Assembly: GCA_934457115.1 (NCBI GenBank)
Contig: CAKSHI010000003.1
Location: 62,001 to 126,000, forward strand
Source: an uncultured Eubacteriales bacterium
GTDB lineage: Bacteria > Bacillota > Clostridia > Oscillospirales > Acutalibacteraceae
Reading direction: 5' to 3'
DNA: 64,000 nt
Shown: positions 1-9,026 of the stretch, piece after piece
Layout of the letters: the number at the start of each line of letters is the position of its first letter
How positions within the stretch are numbered: the stretch's first letter is position 1
The notes under the pieces: generated by a model
What the model saw: only the letters and a program-made list of their open reading frames with translations
The model's database searches: none
Told to the model about the DNA's origin: nothing
Made by a program: the position numbers and the translations under genes

Positions 1-1
1 A

Positions 2-1891
2 AGTAAGATACTAAGCTTTTTAGTTATAGGTATATGTGCGGTATTATTTATATTCAGTATAATAAAAGAGGGCTCATTTAACCCTGAGGTTGCAATAGAT
101 ACATTTATGTTGGCTGTAAGTTTGGCTGTTGCCGCTATACCTGAAGGTTTGGCAGCTGTGGTTACGGTTCAACTTTCTATAGGCGTTACAAGAATGGCAA
201 AACAAAATGCTATTATAAGAAAGCTAAGTGCGGTCGAAACTCTGGGATGTACTCAAGTTATTTGTTCTGACAAAACGGGTACTCTTACCAAAAATCAAAT
301 GACTGTCGTAGATTCTTTTTCTTTTGATAAAGATAGACTACAAAACATAATGGCTCTTTGTAATAATGCGGAAATTGGCGAAGAGGGTAAGATTATAGGC
401 GAACCTACTGAAATTTCGTTATTTAATTGGGCAAATGACAGTATTAGCATAAGTGATTTAAAGAAGGAGTACGTAAGATTTGCGGAAATACCGTTTGATT
501 CAGAAAGAAAGATGATGTCTACATTTCATAAATCATCAAACGGTGCTATACTTCAATATACAAAGGGTGCACCAGATGTAATTATTGATAGGTGCTCTAA
601 ATATTTTGATGGTAAAAATATTTGTGATTTGACAGATAAAATAAAAGGCCAAATTTTAAATAAAAATAGAGAGATGACTGATAAAGCTCTAAGAGTTTTG
701 GCAGCTTCATTTAAGACTTTGGATAAAGAACCTAAGAGCTTGAGTTCACAGCAGAATGAAAGTGACTTGGTTTTTGTAGGTTTATGCGGCATGATAGACC
801 CAATAAGGCAAGAAGCATTGGAAGCAATTAGAGATTGTAAAAGTGCGGGAATCCACCCTATAATGATAACGGGTGACCATAAAAATACGGCTGTCGCAAT
901 AGGAAAAAGTCTTGGTATAATTACTAATGAAGAGCAAGCCTTGACTGGAGTGGAACTTGATAAGATTAGTGACGAGGAGCTTTCTAAAACTATAGAAAAC
1001 TATTCAGTCTTTGCAAGAGTTCAGCCTGAACACAAGACAAGAATTGTAAATGCTTACAGATCTAAGAATATGGTTGTCGCAATGACAGGCGATGGAGTAA
1101 ATGATGCACCGTCGATCAAAAGCGCCGATATTGGAGTAGGCATGGGTATAACGGGTACAGATGTAACGAAAAATGTAGCAGATATGATATTATCCGATGA
1201 TAATTTCTCCACAATCGTTTTTGCGGTTGCAGAAGGAAGAAGAATATACGACAATATAAGAAAAGCCATACAATTCTTATTGTCTTCAAATATAAGTGAA
1301 GTTATATCTATTTTTGTAGCTACTATACTTGGGTTTACTATTTTAAAACCCGTGCATATTCTATGGATTAATTTGATTACGGATACTTTCCCGGCTCTTG
1401 CATTGGGTATGGAGAAGGCTGAACCTAATCTTATGAAGCAAAAACCAAGAAAACCTTCCGACGGCATATTTGCAGACGGTATGGCATTTGATGTTATATA
1501 TCAAGGAATACTGATTTCTATTTTGACAATTGTTTCATATTTTGTCGGCCATTATATTGAATCCGGTGTTTTTGAAATAACTAATAGTAATGATGGTACA
1601 ACCATGGCATTTTTGACTATGTCTATGGCTGAAATATTCCATTCCTTTAATGTTAGGTCAAGGAAAAACTCTATTTTTTCATTGAATAGCAAGAATATAT
1701 ACATGTTGGGCTCTATGATTATGTCATTTATCTTGACTTTACTTGTAATATATGTTCCTGCATTATCAGGCCTATTTGGGTTTGAGAGCATTTCATTGTT
1801 TGAATATACAGTTTCACTTTTGATTGCTATTTCAGTTATCCCTATAGTTGAAATTGTAAAAGTAATAGAAAGAAAAATTAGATTAAAATAA
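2..1891 (+). CDS. Cation-transporting P-type ATPase, calcium type (5' end outside window)
   Basis: The reading frame is open from the left edge, so the start lies outside the window. The visible part has the membrane motif IPEGL (around nt 140), the phosphorylation site CSDKTGTLT (around nt 270), the nucleotide-binding KGAPD motif (nt 565) and the hinge TGDGVNDAP (nt 1087), followed by hydrophobic segments matching the last transmembrane helices. PEGL followed by the VETLG-DKTGT stretch is typical of type II (SERCA/PMR1-like) calcium pumps, which expel Ca2+ across the cytoplasmic membrane using ATP. The actuator domain and first helices are not visible. The family call is firm; Ca2+ as substrate is inferred from the family. 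It ends 21 nt before the exporter adaptor gene, which has its own ribosome binding site. Confidence 0.93.
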   Translation, partial: SKILSFLVIGICAVLFIFSIIKEGSFNPEVAIDTFMLAVSLAVAAIPEGLAAVVTVQLSIGVTRMAKQNAIIRKLSAVETLGCTQVICSDKTGTLTKNQMTVVDSFSFDKDRLQNIMALCNNAEIGEEGKIIGEPTEISLFNWANDSISISDLKKEYVRFAEIPFDSERKMMSTFHKSSNGAILQYTKGAPDVIIDRCSKYFDGKNICDLTDKIKGQILNKNREMTDKALRVLAASFKTLDKEPKSLSSQQNESDLVFVGLCGMIDPIRQEALEAIRDCKSAGIHPIMITGDHKNTAVAIGKSLGIITNEEQALTGVELDKISDEELSKTIENYSVFARVQPEHKTRIVNAYRSKNMVVAMTGDGVNDAPSIKSADIGVGMGITGTDVTKNVADMILSDDNFSTIVFAVAEGRRIYDNIRKAIQFLLSSNISEVISIFVATILGFTILKPVHILWINLITDTFPALALGMEKAEPNLMKQKPRKPSDGIFADGMAFDVIYQGILISILTIVSYFVGHYIESGVFEITNSNDGTTMAFLTMSMAEIFHSFNVRSRKNSIFSLNSKNIYMLGSMIMSFILTLLVIYVPALSGLFGFESISLFEYTVSLLIAISVIPIVEIVKVIERKIRLK

Positions 1892-1912
1892 AAATTATAT
1901 AGGAGGGTTTTT

Positions 1913-2749
1913 ATGGAATTAAAGAAGAAAAAAAAGCTAACAAAGGGTTTAGTAATCATTGGAGTTGTTTTAATTGCAATAGTGGGGATATCGATGGCAT
2001 TAAGTATGCAGGCTAAAAAAATATCCTACAAGGAAGAGACTGCCGAAAAAAGAAGCATTACCACGTATTATAATGCGGGCGGAACTATATCTGCAAAAGA
2101 TATTCAAACCGTAGCGGCGGAAACCGCATTGCAAATAAAAACCGTTCATGTAAAGGAAGGCGATAAGGTAAAGAAGGATGCAAAGCTATTCACATGTACG
2201 GATAATCAAGTAATTACGTCTCAAATAGAAGGGGAGGTGTCATCTTTACCCGCAAAGGCAGGGTCAATATATACTCCCGGGACAACCTTGGCAAGTATTA
2301 TTAATTATGATACATTAAAGGTTGATATTAAAGTCGATGAGTACGATATTGATAATTTAGAAGTAAACAAAGAGGTAAATGTTCACGTAAATGCTCTTGA
2401 CAAGAATATTAATGGAAAAGTTCAATTTGTTTCTAAAGAGGCAGTAAAGGAGCAGGATGTCACCTATTTCCCTGTCACAATATCACTTGACAACAAGGAA
2501 GGTCTAAGAGCGGGGTTATCTTGCGAGGTAAATACTCTTAATAAAAAAGTGGAAGATGTTGTTTCAGTATCAATGAAATCACTGATGTTTGACTCGAAGA
2601 ATAAGGCGTATGTAAATAAAAAGGACAGCAATGGCTTACCTGAGAAAACATATGTTACTACAGGAATGAATGACGGCAATTATGTGGAGATAAAAGAAGG
2701 ACTATCTAATGGAGATATAGTGTTAGTTTCATCTTCTTCCAATGAATAG
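1913..2749 (+). CDS. Efflux adaptor subunit, HlyD/MacA-like membrane fusion protein
   Basis: A 278-residue protein with a basic N-terminus, one transmembrane anchor (about residues 11-30) and an extracytoplasmic part with a lipoyl-type half (VHVKEGDKVKKDAKL, about 75-90), a second half (about 105-130) and a beta-barrel region. A good ribosome binding site (TAGGAGGG) precedes ATG 1913. The long coiled-coil hairpin normally placed between the two lipoyl halves is almost absent, and the protein is shorter than typical MacA (about 370). That fits a monoderm cell, where no outer-membrane TolC channel has to be reached. The adjacent ATPase and permease make it the adaptor of a MacAB-like exporter. 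The substrate cannot be told; antimicrobial peptides or macrolides are family precedents only. Confidence 0.85.
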   Translation: MELKKKKKLTKGLVIIGVVLIAIVGISMALSMQAKKISYKEETAEKRSITTYYNAGGTISAKDIQTVAAETALQIKTVHVKEGDKVKKDAKLFTCTDNQVITSQIEGEVSSLPAKAGSIYTPGTTLASIINYDTLKVDIKVDEYDIDNLEVNKEVNVHVNALDKNINGKVQFVSKEAVKEQDVTYFPVTISLDNKEGLRAGLSCEVNTLNKKVEDVVSVSMKSLMFDSKNKAYVNKKDSNGLPEKTYVTTGMNDGNYVEIKEGLSNGDIVLVSSSSNE

Positions 2750-2762
2750 GGAGGGCTTCAAG

Positions 2763-3509
2763 TTGAAGAAAAAAATTCTCTCAATGACTGATATTAAAAA
2801 AACATATATAATGGGTGGAGAAGGCCAAGATGTCTTAAAGGGGATAAACCTTGATATCTATGAAGGTGAGTTTGTTTCGATATTGGGACCTTCAGGCTCA
2901 GGAAAATCTACTTTAATGAATATTATAGGATGCCTTGATACTCCAACTAAGGGTGAATACATACTTTCAGGAAAAAAGATAAGTGATTTATCAGAAGCTC
3001 AGCTTGCTCATATAAGAAGCAAAGAGGTAGGGTTTGTTTTTCAATCGTTTCATCTTTTGCCCCGCATGACGGCTCTTGATAATGTGGAACTCCCTCTTAT
3101 ATATGCAGGATATCCAAGAGCTAAGCGAAAAAAAATTGCAGAAACTAACCTTGCACGTGTTGGTTTGCAGGATAAATTAGGGTACCTTCCTAATCAACTT
3201 TCAGGAGGTCAACAACAAAGGGTGGCCATTGCAAGGGCATTAGCAACTAACCCTACCATCCTCTTGGCAGACGAGCCTACGGGTGCACTTGACCAAAAGA
3301 CAGGTAGGCAGGTAATGCAGCTTTTTAAGGAACTTAATCAAGAAGGCCGCACAATTATTATGATTACTCATGATATTTCTATTGCAAAATATGCAAATAG
3401 GATTGTTAGGATTTTAGACGGTAACCTCTTTGAGGGTGACGAAAACGGTAATGAAGAGGGAACTCCCCTAAATAATGGCTTGAAAGAGGAGAGTGATAAA
3501 TCATGCTAA
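2763..3509 (+). CDS. ABC transporter ATP-binding protein, MacB/LolD type
   Basis: ATPase of the exporter. It has Walker A GPSGSGKST, Q-loop FVFQSFHLL, signature LSGGQQQRV, Walker B ILLADEPTGALD and the switch histidine ITHD, the pattern of the FtsE/LolD/MacB ATPase class that drives permeases with large extracytoplasmic domains. I prefer TTG 2763 because AGGGAGGG at about 2748-2754 sits at correct spacing. An in-frame ATG at 2742 lies inside the end of the adaptor gene and has no ribosome binding site; ATG 2784 is a third option. The gene overlaps the permease start by 7 nt, indicating translational coupling. Confidence 0.92.
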   Translation: MKKKILSMTDIKKTYIMGGEGQDVLKGINLDIYEGEFVSILGPSGSGKSTLMNIIGCLDTPTKGEYILSGKKISDLSEAQLAHIRSKEVGFVFQSFHLLPRMTALDNVELPLIYAGYPRAKRKKIAETNLARVGLQDKLGYLPNQLSGGQQQRVAIARALATNPTILLADEPTGALDQKTGRQVMQLFKELNQEGRTIIMITHDISIAKYANRIVRILDGNLFEGDENGNEEGTPLNNGLKEESDKSC

Positions 3510-4693
3510 AAGAAAGTTTTAGTATGTCGTGGCAAAATATTATTTCAAATAAAATGCGCTCCTTTTTGACTACATTAGGTATTATTATAGGTGTACTTTC
3601 GATTATTACGATTGTAACTGTAATGCAGGGGGCGTCAGAACAGGTGTCTAGGGAATTTGCGAACCTAGGTGCCGAGAAAATGAGCATTACTGCAACCGGG
3701 ACAGCACTAAAAAAAGGACTTAGTCCGGCTGACATTGAAAAGCTTTGTAATATTGATCATGTGGTAGGTGCTTCGCCTAATGTTAGCTTTACAACGAGCG
3801 TTATAAGTGACGGCAGTCTTACGAAGGATGCAAGCATAGAGGGCAAGAATGAATATTATTTTCGTCAAAATGTGGATAATATGATTTCAGGCCGAGGGCT
3901 AAACCCTTTAGATGTTGAGAGTAAAAATAATGTATGTGTAATAGACAAAAAATCACAAGAAACATTTTTCTTTGGTCAAGACCCTATAGGTAAAACTATA
4001 ATTATAAATTCCATGTCATTTAAAGTAGTTGGCGTTATAGATGATTCTCTCAATGACTTAGCTTCAAGCTTTAATTTAGGGGATGATACAACCCTTACGA
4101 TTATGGTGCCATATACTACGGTCATGAAGATTTTAAATAATCACAATGTGAATTCAGTTGAATTGTACATAGAAAATGCATCGTATAAAGAGCAAGTTAC
4201 GAGTGATGTAAGGCAAGTATTAAATCAATCCTTTAACTATAAAGAAAACAGTTTCTCTATATTAAACCTAGATTCGCTTTTGGATAGTATGAAAACAATC
4301 ACATCGATGCTATCATCAATACTTAGCGGCATAGCATCTATTGCGTTACTGGTTGGAGGTATTGGTATTATGAACATGATGCTTGTATCAGTGACGGAAC
4401 GTACTAAAGAAATAGGTCTTAAAAAGGCCTTAGGTGCAGAGCCTAAGAGGATTCAGTTGCAGTTTTTAATAGAATCTGTGCTTTTATCTCTTATAGGAGG
4501 ATTTATAGGTCTTGGATTAGGTTTATTAATCTCATGGGCTATTTGTGTATCTATAGATATGGCATTTGTAGTTTCAATAAAAACTGTATTACTTGCAGTG
4601 GGCTTTTCGGCAGGTGTAGGGGTTATATTTGGATGGGCCCCGGCTAGAAAAGCAAGTATGTTAAACCCAATTGATGCACTAAGAAGTGAATAA
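3503..4693 (+). CDS. ABC transporter permease, MacB/FtsX type
   Basis: A 396-residue permease with the MacB layout: an N-terminal helix (about 19-41), a roughly 220-residue extracytoplasmic domain (MacB-PCD-like), then three C-terminal helices. The FtsX-domain motif SVTERTKEIGLKKALGA follows the second helix, and the end ALRSE is typical of the family. It overlaps the ATPase gene and is followed by a strong hairpin terminator, so adaptor-ATPase-permease form one operon. It probably uses mechanotransmission to export a peptide or lipid-like substrate; the substrate is unknown. Confidence 0.92.
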   Translation: MLKESFSMSWQNIISNKMRSFLTTLGIIIGVLSIITIVTVMQGASEQVSREFANLGAEKMSITATGTALKKGLSPADIEKLCNIDHVVGASPNVSFTTSVISDGSLTKDASIEGKNEYYFRQNVDNMISGRGLNPLDVESKNNVCVIDKKSQETFFFGQDPIGKTIIINSMSFKVVGVIDDSLNDLASSFNLGDDTTLTIMVPYTTVMKILNNHNVNSVELYIENASYKEQVTSDVRQVLNQSFNYKENSFSILNLDSLLDSMKTITSMLSSILSGIASIALLVGGIGIMNMMLVSVTERTKEIGLKKALGAEPKRIQLQFLIESVLLSLIGGFIGLGLGLLISWAICVSIDMAFVVSIKTVLLAVGFSAGVGVIFGWAPARKASMLNPIDALRSE

Positions 4694-4706
4694 ATATTAA
4701 TTATTT

Positions 4707-4736
4707 TCCCGGCACGTATTAGGTTATGTGCCGGGA
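4707..4736 (+). terminator. Rho-independent terminator of the MacAB-like operon
   Basis: The arms TCCCGGCAC and GTGCCGGGA are perfectly complementary (4707-4715 and 4728-4736) around a 12-nt loop, and are followed by ATATTTG. The hairpin begins 13 nt after the permease stop. The T-tract is short but the stem is strong. Confidence 0.8.
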
Positions 4737-4829
4737 TATTTGTAAAGTGAAGCTTGTATTATAGTATAATAAATTTATGGGCAAAATAATTAGTATAGTT
4801 TACTGTTTTATTATAAAGGAGGTTTGAAT

Positions 4830-5633
4830 TTGGATTATGTAAGAAATCTTGGTATATCTACTGCATCACTATATCCCATGTATACTGAAGAGTCATTTGA
4901 AATGCTCTCAAAAATGGGGATAAGACTTTTTGAGATTTTTACAAATAGTCCTTGTGAGATAGAAGATGAGTTTATTGATAAGATAAACTCTATTAAGAAA
5001 AACTATGAATGCAGGATAAAATCATTACATCCATTTACAAGCGGGATTGACCCGTTTATGCTTTTTTCAAATTACTATAGACGTTTTGAAGATATGCTAA
5101 AGTACTACGAGAAATTTTTCAAAGCTGCAAATAAACTTGGGGCTGAAATAGTTGTATTGCATGGCGACAAATATAATAAGGCCAATGCTATTAAAGAAGA
5201 AGAATACTTTGAAAGGTTTTCTAAACTTGCAACCCTTGCTAAAAAGTATGACGTTATTTTGGCTCAAGAAAATGTCAACCTATTTAGAAGTCAAAATATA
5301 GATTTTATAGATAGAATGAAGAAAAGCTTGGGGGACGAAGTGAAATTTGTCTTCGACATTAAGCAAGCGATTAGGGCAAATGAGGACCCATTTGAACTTT
5401 GCAAGGTCATGGGTAAAAACTTAGTGCATCTCCATTTAAATGACCATGATGATGAAAATGATTGCCTTTTGCCATGCAAGGGGACAATGGACTACAAAAG
5501 GCTTTTTAAAATATTAGACTCAATAGATTATGAGGGAAGTATAATAATTGAGGTATATAGAAATGCTTTTTCAAATGTTGATGAATTGGTAGATTCATAT
5601 GACAAATTTAAAGAGTTATATATTAAAAAATAA
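4830..5633 (+). CDS. Sugar phosphate isomerase/epimerase-like TIM-barrel protein
   Basis: About 267 residues with the AP-endonuclease-2 / xylose-isomerase-like TIM-barrel pattern: EIFTNSP near the N-terminus, LHPFTSG, VVLHGDKY, LAQENVN (metal-ligand Glu), VFDIKQA (Asp), LVHLHLNDHD (His) and IIEVYR. These are the usual metal-binding positions of the family. The physiological substrate cannot be deduced; myo-inositol or other sugar catabolic enzymes and endonuclease IV share the fold. I choose TTG 4830, about 7 nt from the AAAGGAGG at 4815-4822; TTG 4824 is too close to it. It appears monocistronic, between two terminators. Confidence 0.75.
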   Translation: MDYVRNLGISTASLYPMYTEESFEMLSKMGIRLFEIFTNSPCEIEDEFIDKINSIKKNYECRIKSLHPFTSGIDPFMLFSNYYRRFEDMLKYYEKFFKAANKLGAEIVVLHGDKYNKANAIKEEEYFERFSKLATLAKKYDVILAQENVNLFRSQNIDFIDRMKKSLGDEVKFVFDIKQAIRANEDPFELCKVMGKNLVHLHLNDHDDENDCLLPCKGTMDYKRLFKILDSIDYEGSIIIEVYRNAFSNVDELVDSYDKFKELYIKK

Positions 5634-5636
5634 AAC

Positions 5637-5674
5637 AACGCTCCTTTAGCATATTTTATTGCCAAGGGAGCGTT
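5637..5674. terminator. Bidirectional terminator between the TIM-barrel gene and pheT
   Basis: Arms at 5637-5650 and 5661-5674 pair (AACGCTCC with GGAGCGTT at the base, extended with G-U pairs) around an AT-rich 10-nt loop. TTTTAT follows on the plus strand and TTGTTTTA on the minus strand. It separates two convergent genes. Confidence 0.75.
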
Positions 5675-5686
5675 TTATATTAATAA

Positions 5687-7759
5687 TTATCTAAATACGA
5701 CGTTCATATCATTTTTTAATTTTGAGATGAATGTATTTTCTACATTTTCTATTGATTGAGAGCTTAGAGTCTCTTCCTTACTTGAATATGTGACCTCAAA
5801 TAAGACTGCATGGAGTTCTTTAGGCATGAGTTTATCAGTATATATATCCTCGACTGTGACGGATTTTACAATGTTACTTGAGCTCTTTATTACATCGATA
5901 ATACTTTGAGACTCTATATTTTTGTTGTATAGGAAATTATATTGTCTTGTGACAGGTGGGAACTTGGATTCATAACGAAGGCGCTTGTTTTGCCTTTTAA
6001 TATTCTCAAGATAAATTTCGCAAAAGAATATACCATCTCTTAAAAGCTTGGAGTTTTGGACATTTTTAATAGCCTTCTTATCGACTTCACCAACAATACC
6101 TATAGTTTTGCCATTTAATTTTATATCACAGCCTGTCGACTCTACAAAGAATGGATAGTCATTTTGTTCAATTGTATAATCAAGTCCAAACTCTTTTAGC
6201 AAGACGTCTACGTAATTTAACATATCGTAGTATGAATATTTTATGTCTTTGTTAATTCCAAATCCTCTTTTTAGCCTTGATCCTGTAGTAATCATAGCTA
6301 AAGTATCTTTTTCCATAACACCCGTATCAAATGAGTCGTTCTTGAAATATGTTCTTCCAAGTTCAAACAGTGCTAGGTCGTAATTATTTCTTGAATAGTT
6401 ATATGCAAGACTGTCCGCAAGGGAATAAAGCATCGTAGGACGCATTAGTGAATAGCTTTGAGAAATTGGATTTTGTATTACTAGGTCGGAATAGAGCCTA
6501 TGGCCTTTTTCAATACCCATAGTTTTCATTGTGTTGGATGGTATGAATGAATAGGTGATTACTTCAAAGAAACCAAGGCCTACAAGAATATTTCTTATTT
6601 GATCCATGTTTTCCCATGTTTCATTTTTAGTAAACCCAATTTCTATTTTAGGCATTTTGGGGGTTATGTTGTGATATCCATATATTCTTGCTATTTCTTC
6701 TATGATATTTATCTCTTTTTCAAGATCCAGACGATAGCTTTTGTATTCAACATTGATGACATCTTCGTCTTGGACTTTGCATATGAAATAATATTTTTCA
6801 AGCAAATCTATTATTTCTTTTTGGGTTAGATTTGTTCCTAAAATTTTGTTAGTCCTTGATACCCTAGTCGGAATGATATTGCTTTGTTGGCTATTGGGAT
6901 AATAATCAAATGAAACAGGTTCAATATCGCCGCCGCAAATTTCTTTTATTAGTTCGGCGCATTTAAGCATAATGGTTTCAGTACTTTTAACATCGACGCC
7001 TCTTTCAAATCTAAATGAAGAAGGTGTTGAGATCTTAAGCCTTCTGGAAGAAAGCCTTACTTTAACCTCATCGAATACGGCAGATTCAAGCATAATATTT
7101 TTAGTACTTTCTTCTACTCTTGAACTGTTTTCGCCAATAATTCCTGCAACACAAAGTACCTTTTGATTGTCGGCTATGACTATATCGTTACTTTCGATTT
7201 CAGATTTAGTTTGAGCCAAAGTTGTTATTGTCCTTTTTTCTCCACTCAAAGAGACATTTATTTGATTGCCGGAGACTTTGTCGATATCATAGCTATGCAT
7301 TGGTTGATTGTATTCAAGCATAACATAGTTTGCGATATCTACTACGGGATTGATGCAGTTTACTCCAAGAGCTTCAAGGGACTCTTTTATATAAGAAGGA
7401 GTTTCTACATTATTATTAATGTTTCTAATTATCATTGCAGTAAAGCGTTTGCATACTTCGGGACCTTGAATGTTTATGTTAATAGGAAAGTCTTTGTTTG
7501 AAGGTTTTATATTGATATTTGAATCAGGTATTTCGATATCCTTTTCACCTTTAAATGCTAAGATTTCTCTTAAAACTCCACGATGACATAGGAAATCCGG
7601 TCTATTTGCTTTTACTTCGACCATTATAACCTTGTCGTTGTTATAATCCTGCATTGATTTTACTTCAAAGCCTTGAAGCTCAAGTATATCGAGAACTTCT
7701 TTTAAGCTTAATTCTTTATGATGAATTCTTTGTAGCCAGTTGAATGAAAATTTGAACAT
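5687..7759 (-). CDS. pheT: Phenylalanine-tRNA ligase beta subunit, short form lacking the tRNA-binding insert
   Basis: The beta subunit of the alpha2-beta2 phenylalanyl-tRNA synthetase; it supports charging and carries editing and tRNA-contact domains. It has 690 residues against about 790-805 usually. The N-terminus (MFKFSFNWLQ) leads through the first B1 half (to about residue 38) straight into VMVEVKANRPD-type sequence at about 45-55, so the EMAP-like OB-fold tRNA-binding insert of roughly 110 residues is missing. The B3/B4 editing region, the B5 domain and a C-terminal ferredoxin-like anticodon-binding domain (about 600-690) are all recognisable. ATG 7759 has an AGGAGGATAT site. pheS is 13 nt upstream, so they are co-transcribed. 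Confidence 0.95.
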   Translation of the reverse strand: MFKFSFNWLQRIHHKELSLKEVLDILELQGFEVKSMQDYNNDKVIMVEVKANRPDFLCHRGVLREILAFKGEKDIEIPDSNINIKPSNKDFPININIQGPEVCKRFTAMIIRNINNNVETPSYIKESLEALGVNCINPVVDIANYVMLEYNQPMHSYDIDKVSGNQINVSLSGEKRTITTLAQTKSEIESNDIVIADNQKVLCVAGIIGENSSRVEESTKNIMLESAVFDEVKVRLSSRRLKISTPSSFRFERGVDVKSTETIMLKCAELIKEICGGDIEPVSFDYYPNSQQSNIIPTRVSRTNKILGTNLTQKEIIDLLEKYYFICKVQDEDVINVEYKSYRLDLEKEINIIEEIARIYGYHNITPKMPKIEIGFTKNETWENMDQIRNILVGLGFFEVITYSFIPSNTMKTMGIEKGHRLYSDLVIQNPISQSYSLMRPTMLYSLADSLAYNYSRNNYDLALFELGRTYFKNDSFDTGVMEKDTLAMITTGSRLKRGFGINKDIKYSYYDMLNYVDVLLKEFGLDYTIEQNDYPFFVESTGCDIKLNGKTIGIVGEVDKKAIKNVQNSKLLRDGIFFCEIYLENIKRQNKRLRYESKFPPVTRQYNFLYNKNIESQSIIDVIKSSSNIVKSVTVEDIYTDKLMPKELHAVLFEVTYSSKEETLSSQSIENVENTFISKLKNDMNVVFR

Positions 7760-7772
7760 ATATATATCCTCC

Positions 7773-8783
7773 TTATAGTTGACTCCATAGACTTATGTCA
7801 TTTTCATAGATTTTTCTTATTTCGCCCAAACCGTAATATAGCAAGGCTAATCTATTAAGACCAAGACCAAATGCAAAGCCCGTGTATTTTTCACTGTCGT
7901 AGCCTACACCCTCTAAAACATTAGGGTGAACCATTCCTGCTCCCAATACGGTAATCCAGCCGGAATTATTACAAGTTCTGCAGCCTTTTTGACCGCACTC
8001 AGTACATGACATATCTATAGCTGCGCTTGGTTCTGTGTATGGATAATAAGAAGGCCTAAATCTTACTTTTATTTCTTCACCAAATACTTCTTTTAATAAG
8101 GTTGTCAATATCATTTTCAAGTTGGCAAATGATATATCTTCACCTATCATTAATCCCTCAACTTGATAGAACATAGGTGTGTGTTGAGGGTCTATATCGT
8201 CAACTCTATACACTGTACCCGGCGAGATGATTTGGATTGGAGGTTTACTTTGCTCCATTGATCTTATTTGTACGCAAGACGTGTGGGACCTTAAAAGAGT
8301 TGTAGGGGATGAAATATAGAATGTATCTTGCATATCTCTTGCAGGGTGATGAGCCGGCATATTTAGTTTTTCAAAGTTGTTTTTATCAAGCTCTACTTCA
8401 GGACCTTGTACAACTGAAAATCCCATATTTAAAAATAGACGTTCCATTTTTTTATAAAGTTTTATAAGCGGGTGAGATGCACCAAGTTGGATATTATGTT
8501 TTACAATGGTATGGTCATATTTTAAAGTTTCATTAGTAACACAATTCTTAGACTTGAGATCTTCTATAGAGGAAGTCAAGAAGCATTTAAAATCATTTAT
8601 TAATTTCCCTGCCTCTTTTTTATTTTCAGGTGCGACTTCTTTTAAAAGGGCGTAAAGCTCTTTTACTCCGTTCTTTAGGTATTTGCTGTTAATTTCTTGT
8701 ACTTTATTTATCGAATCCGCATCTTTAATGATATTTAGAAACTCTTCTTTTTTTTGAGCTATTTTTTGAGCTATTTCTAACAT
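7773..8783 (-). CDS. pheS: Phenylalanine-tRNA ligase alpha subunit
   Basis: The catalytic subunit that activates phenylalanine with ATP and esterifies it to tRNA-Phe. It has 336 residues: an N-terminal coiled coil (about 1-90), then the class II core with HPARDMQDTFYI (motif 1 area, about 147), FRPSYYPYTEPSAAIDM (about 240), GAGMVHPNVL and the motif-3 segment GFAFGLGLNRLALL with its conserved Arg. A four-cysteine cluster CTECGQKGCRTC (about 258-269) precedes GMVHP; such a cluster is common in clostridial PheS. ATG 8783 has TTGGAGG upstream. The gene leads the pheST operon. Confidence 0.96.
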   Translation of the reverse strand: MLEIAQKIAQKKEEFLNIIKDADSINKVQEINSKYLKNGVKELYALLKEVAPENKKEAGKLINDFKCFLTSSIEDLKSKNCVTNETLKYDHTIVKHNIQLGASHPLIKLYKKMERLFLNMGFSVVQGPEVELDKNNFEKLNMPAHHPARDMQDTFYISSPTTLLRSHTSCVQIRSMEQSKPPIQIISPGTVYRVDDIDPQHTPMFYQVEGLMIGEDISFANLKMILTTLLKEVFGEEIKVRFRPSYYPYTEPSAAIDMSCTECGQKGCRTCNNSGWITVLGAGMVHPNVLEGVGYDSEKYTGFAFGLGLNRLALLYYGLGEIRKIYENDISLWSQL

Positions 8784-8855
8784 ATATCAAAACCTCCAAT
8801 TTTTAATTGAAACACAAAAGTGAATCTATTATCGCTAAAAAAATATATAATTATT

Positions 8856-8884
8856 ATTATATATAAATTAGAGATAAAAGACAA
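8856..8884 (-). promoter_or_regulatory. Sigma-A type promoter for pheST
   Basis: On the minus strand, TTGTCT (8879-8884) is followed by a 17-nt spacer and TATAAT (8856-8861), about 70 nt before the pheS start. I found no T-box specifier stem or AGGGTGG-type sequence between it and pheS. Confidence 0.7.
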
Positions 8885-8946
8885 CCGTTGTAAAGCAATA
8901 AATGGATAATATTTTGATTTCCTTTGAGGGATTATAATTTAGACAA

Positions 8947-9009
8947 AAATAATCAGCCTGCATTTCCCGTTATTTAAGAGGAGGAATGTGGGATGCAGGC
9001 TGATTATTT
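8947..9009 (-). terminator. Long-stem hairpin downstream of the holin gene
   Basis: Arms of 17 nt match perfectly (8947-8963 and 8993-9009), with a further CCC/GGG pair next to a small bulge and a loop of about 20-29 nt. It lies 17 nt beyond the holin stop. The T-tract after it on the minus strand is weak (TTTGTCT), so termination is likely but not certain. Confidence 0.6.
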
Positions 9010-9026
9010 AAATTTACTTTATTATT

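Noticed and set aside
1054..1467. Long minus-strand frame opposite the P-type ATPase
   Set aside because: It lies fully within a strongly conserved gene in the opposite frame and has no ribosome binding site or protein-like motif. The same holds for similar frames opposite rpoB, rpoC, infB, prfA and coaE.
8000..8012. Cysteine cluster in PheS as an unusual zinc insertion
   Set aside because: The same CxxCxxxGCxxC type stretch before GMVHP is common in clostridial PheS, so it is ordinary.
8784..8946. Possible T-box riboswitch before pheS
   Set aside because: The leader from the promoter is only about 70 nt and shows neither the conserved T-box sequence nor terminator/antiterminator stems.
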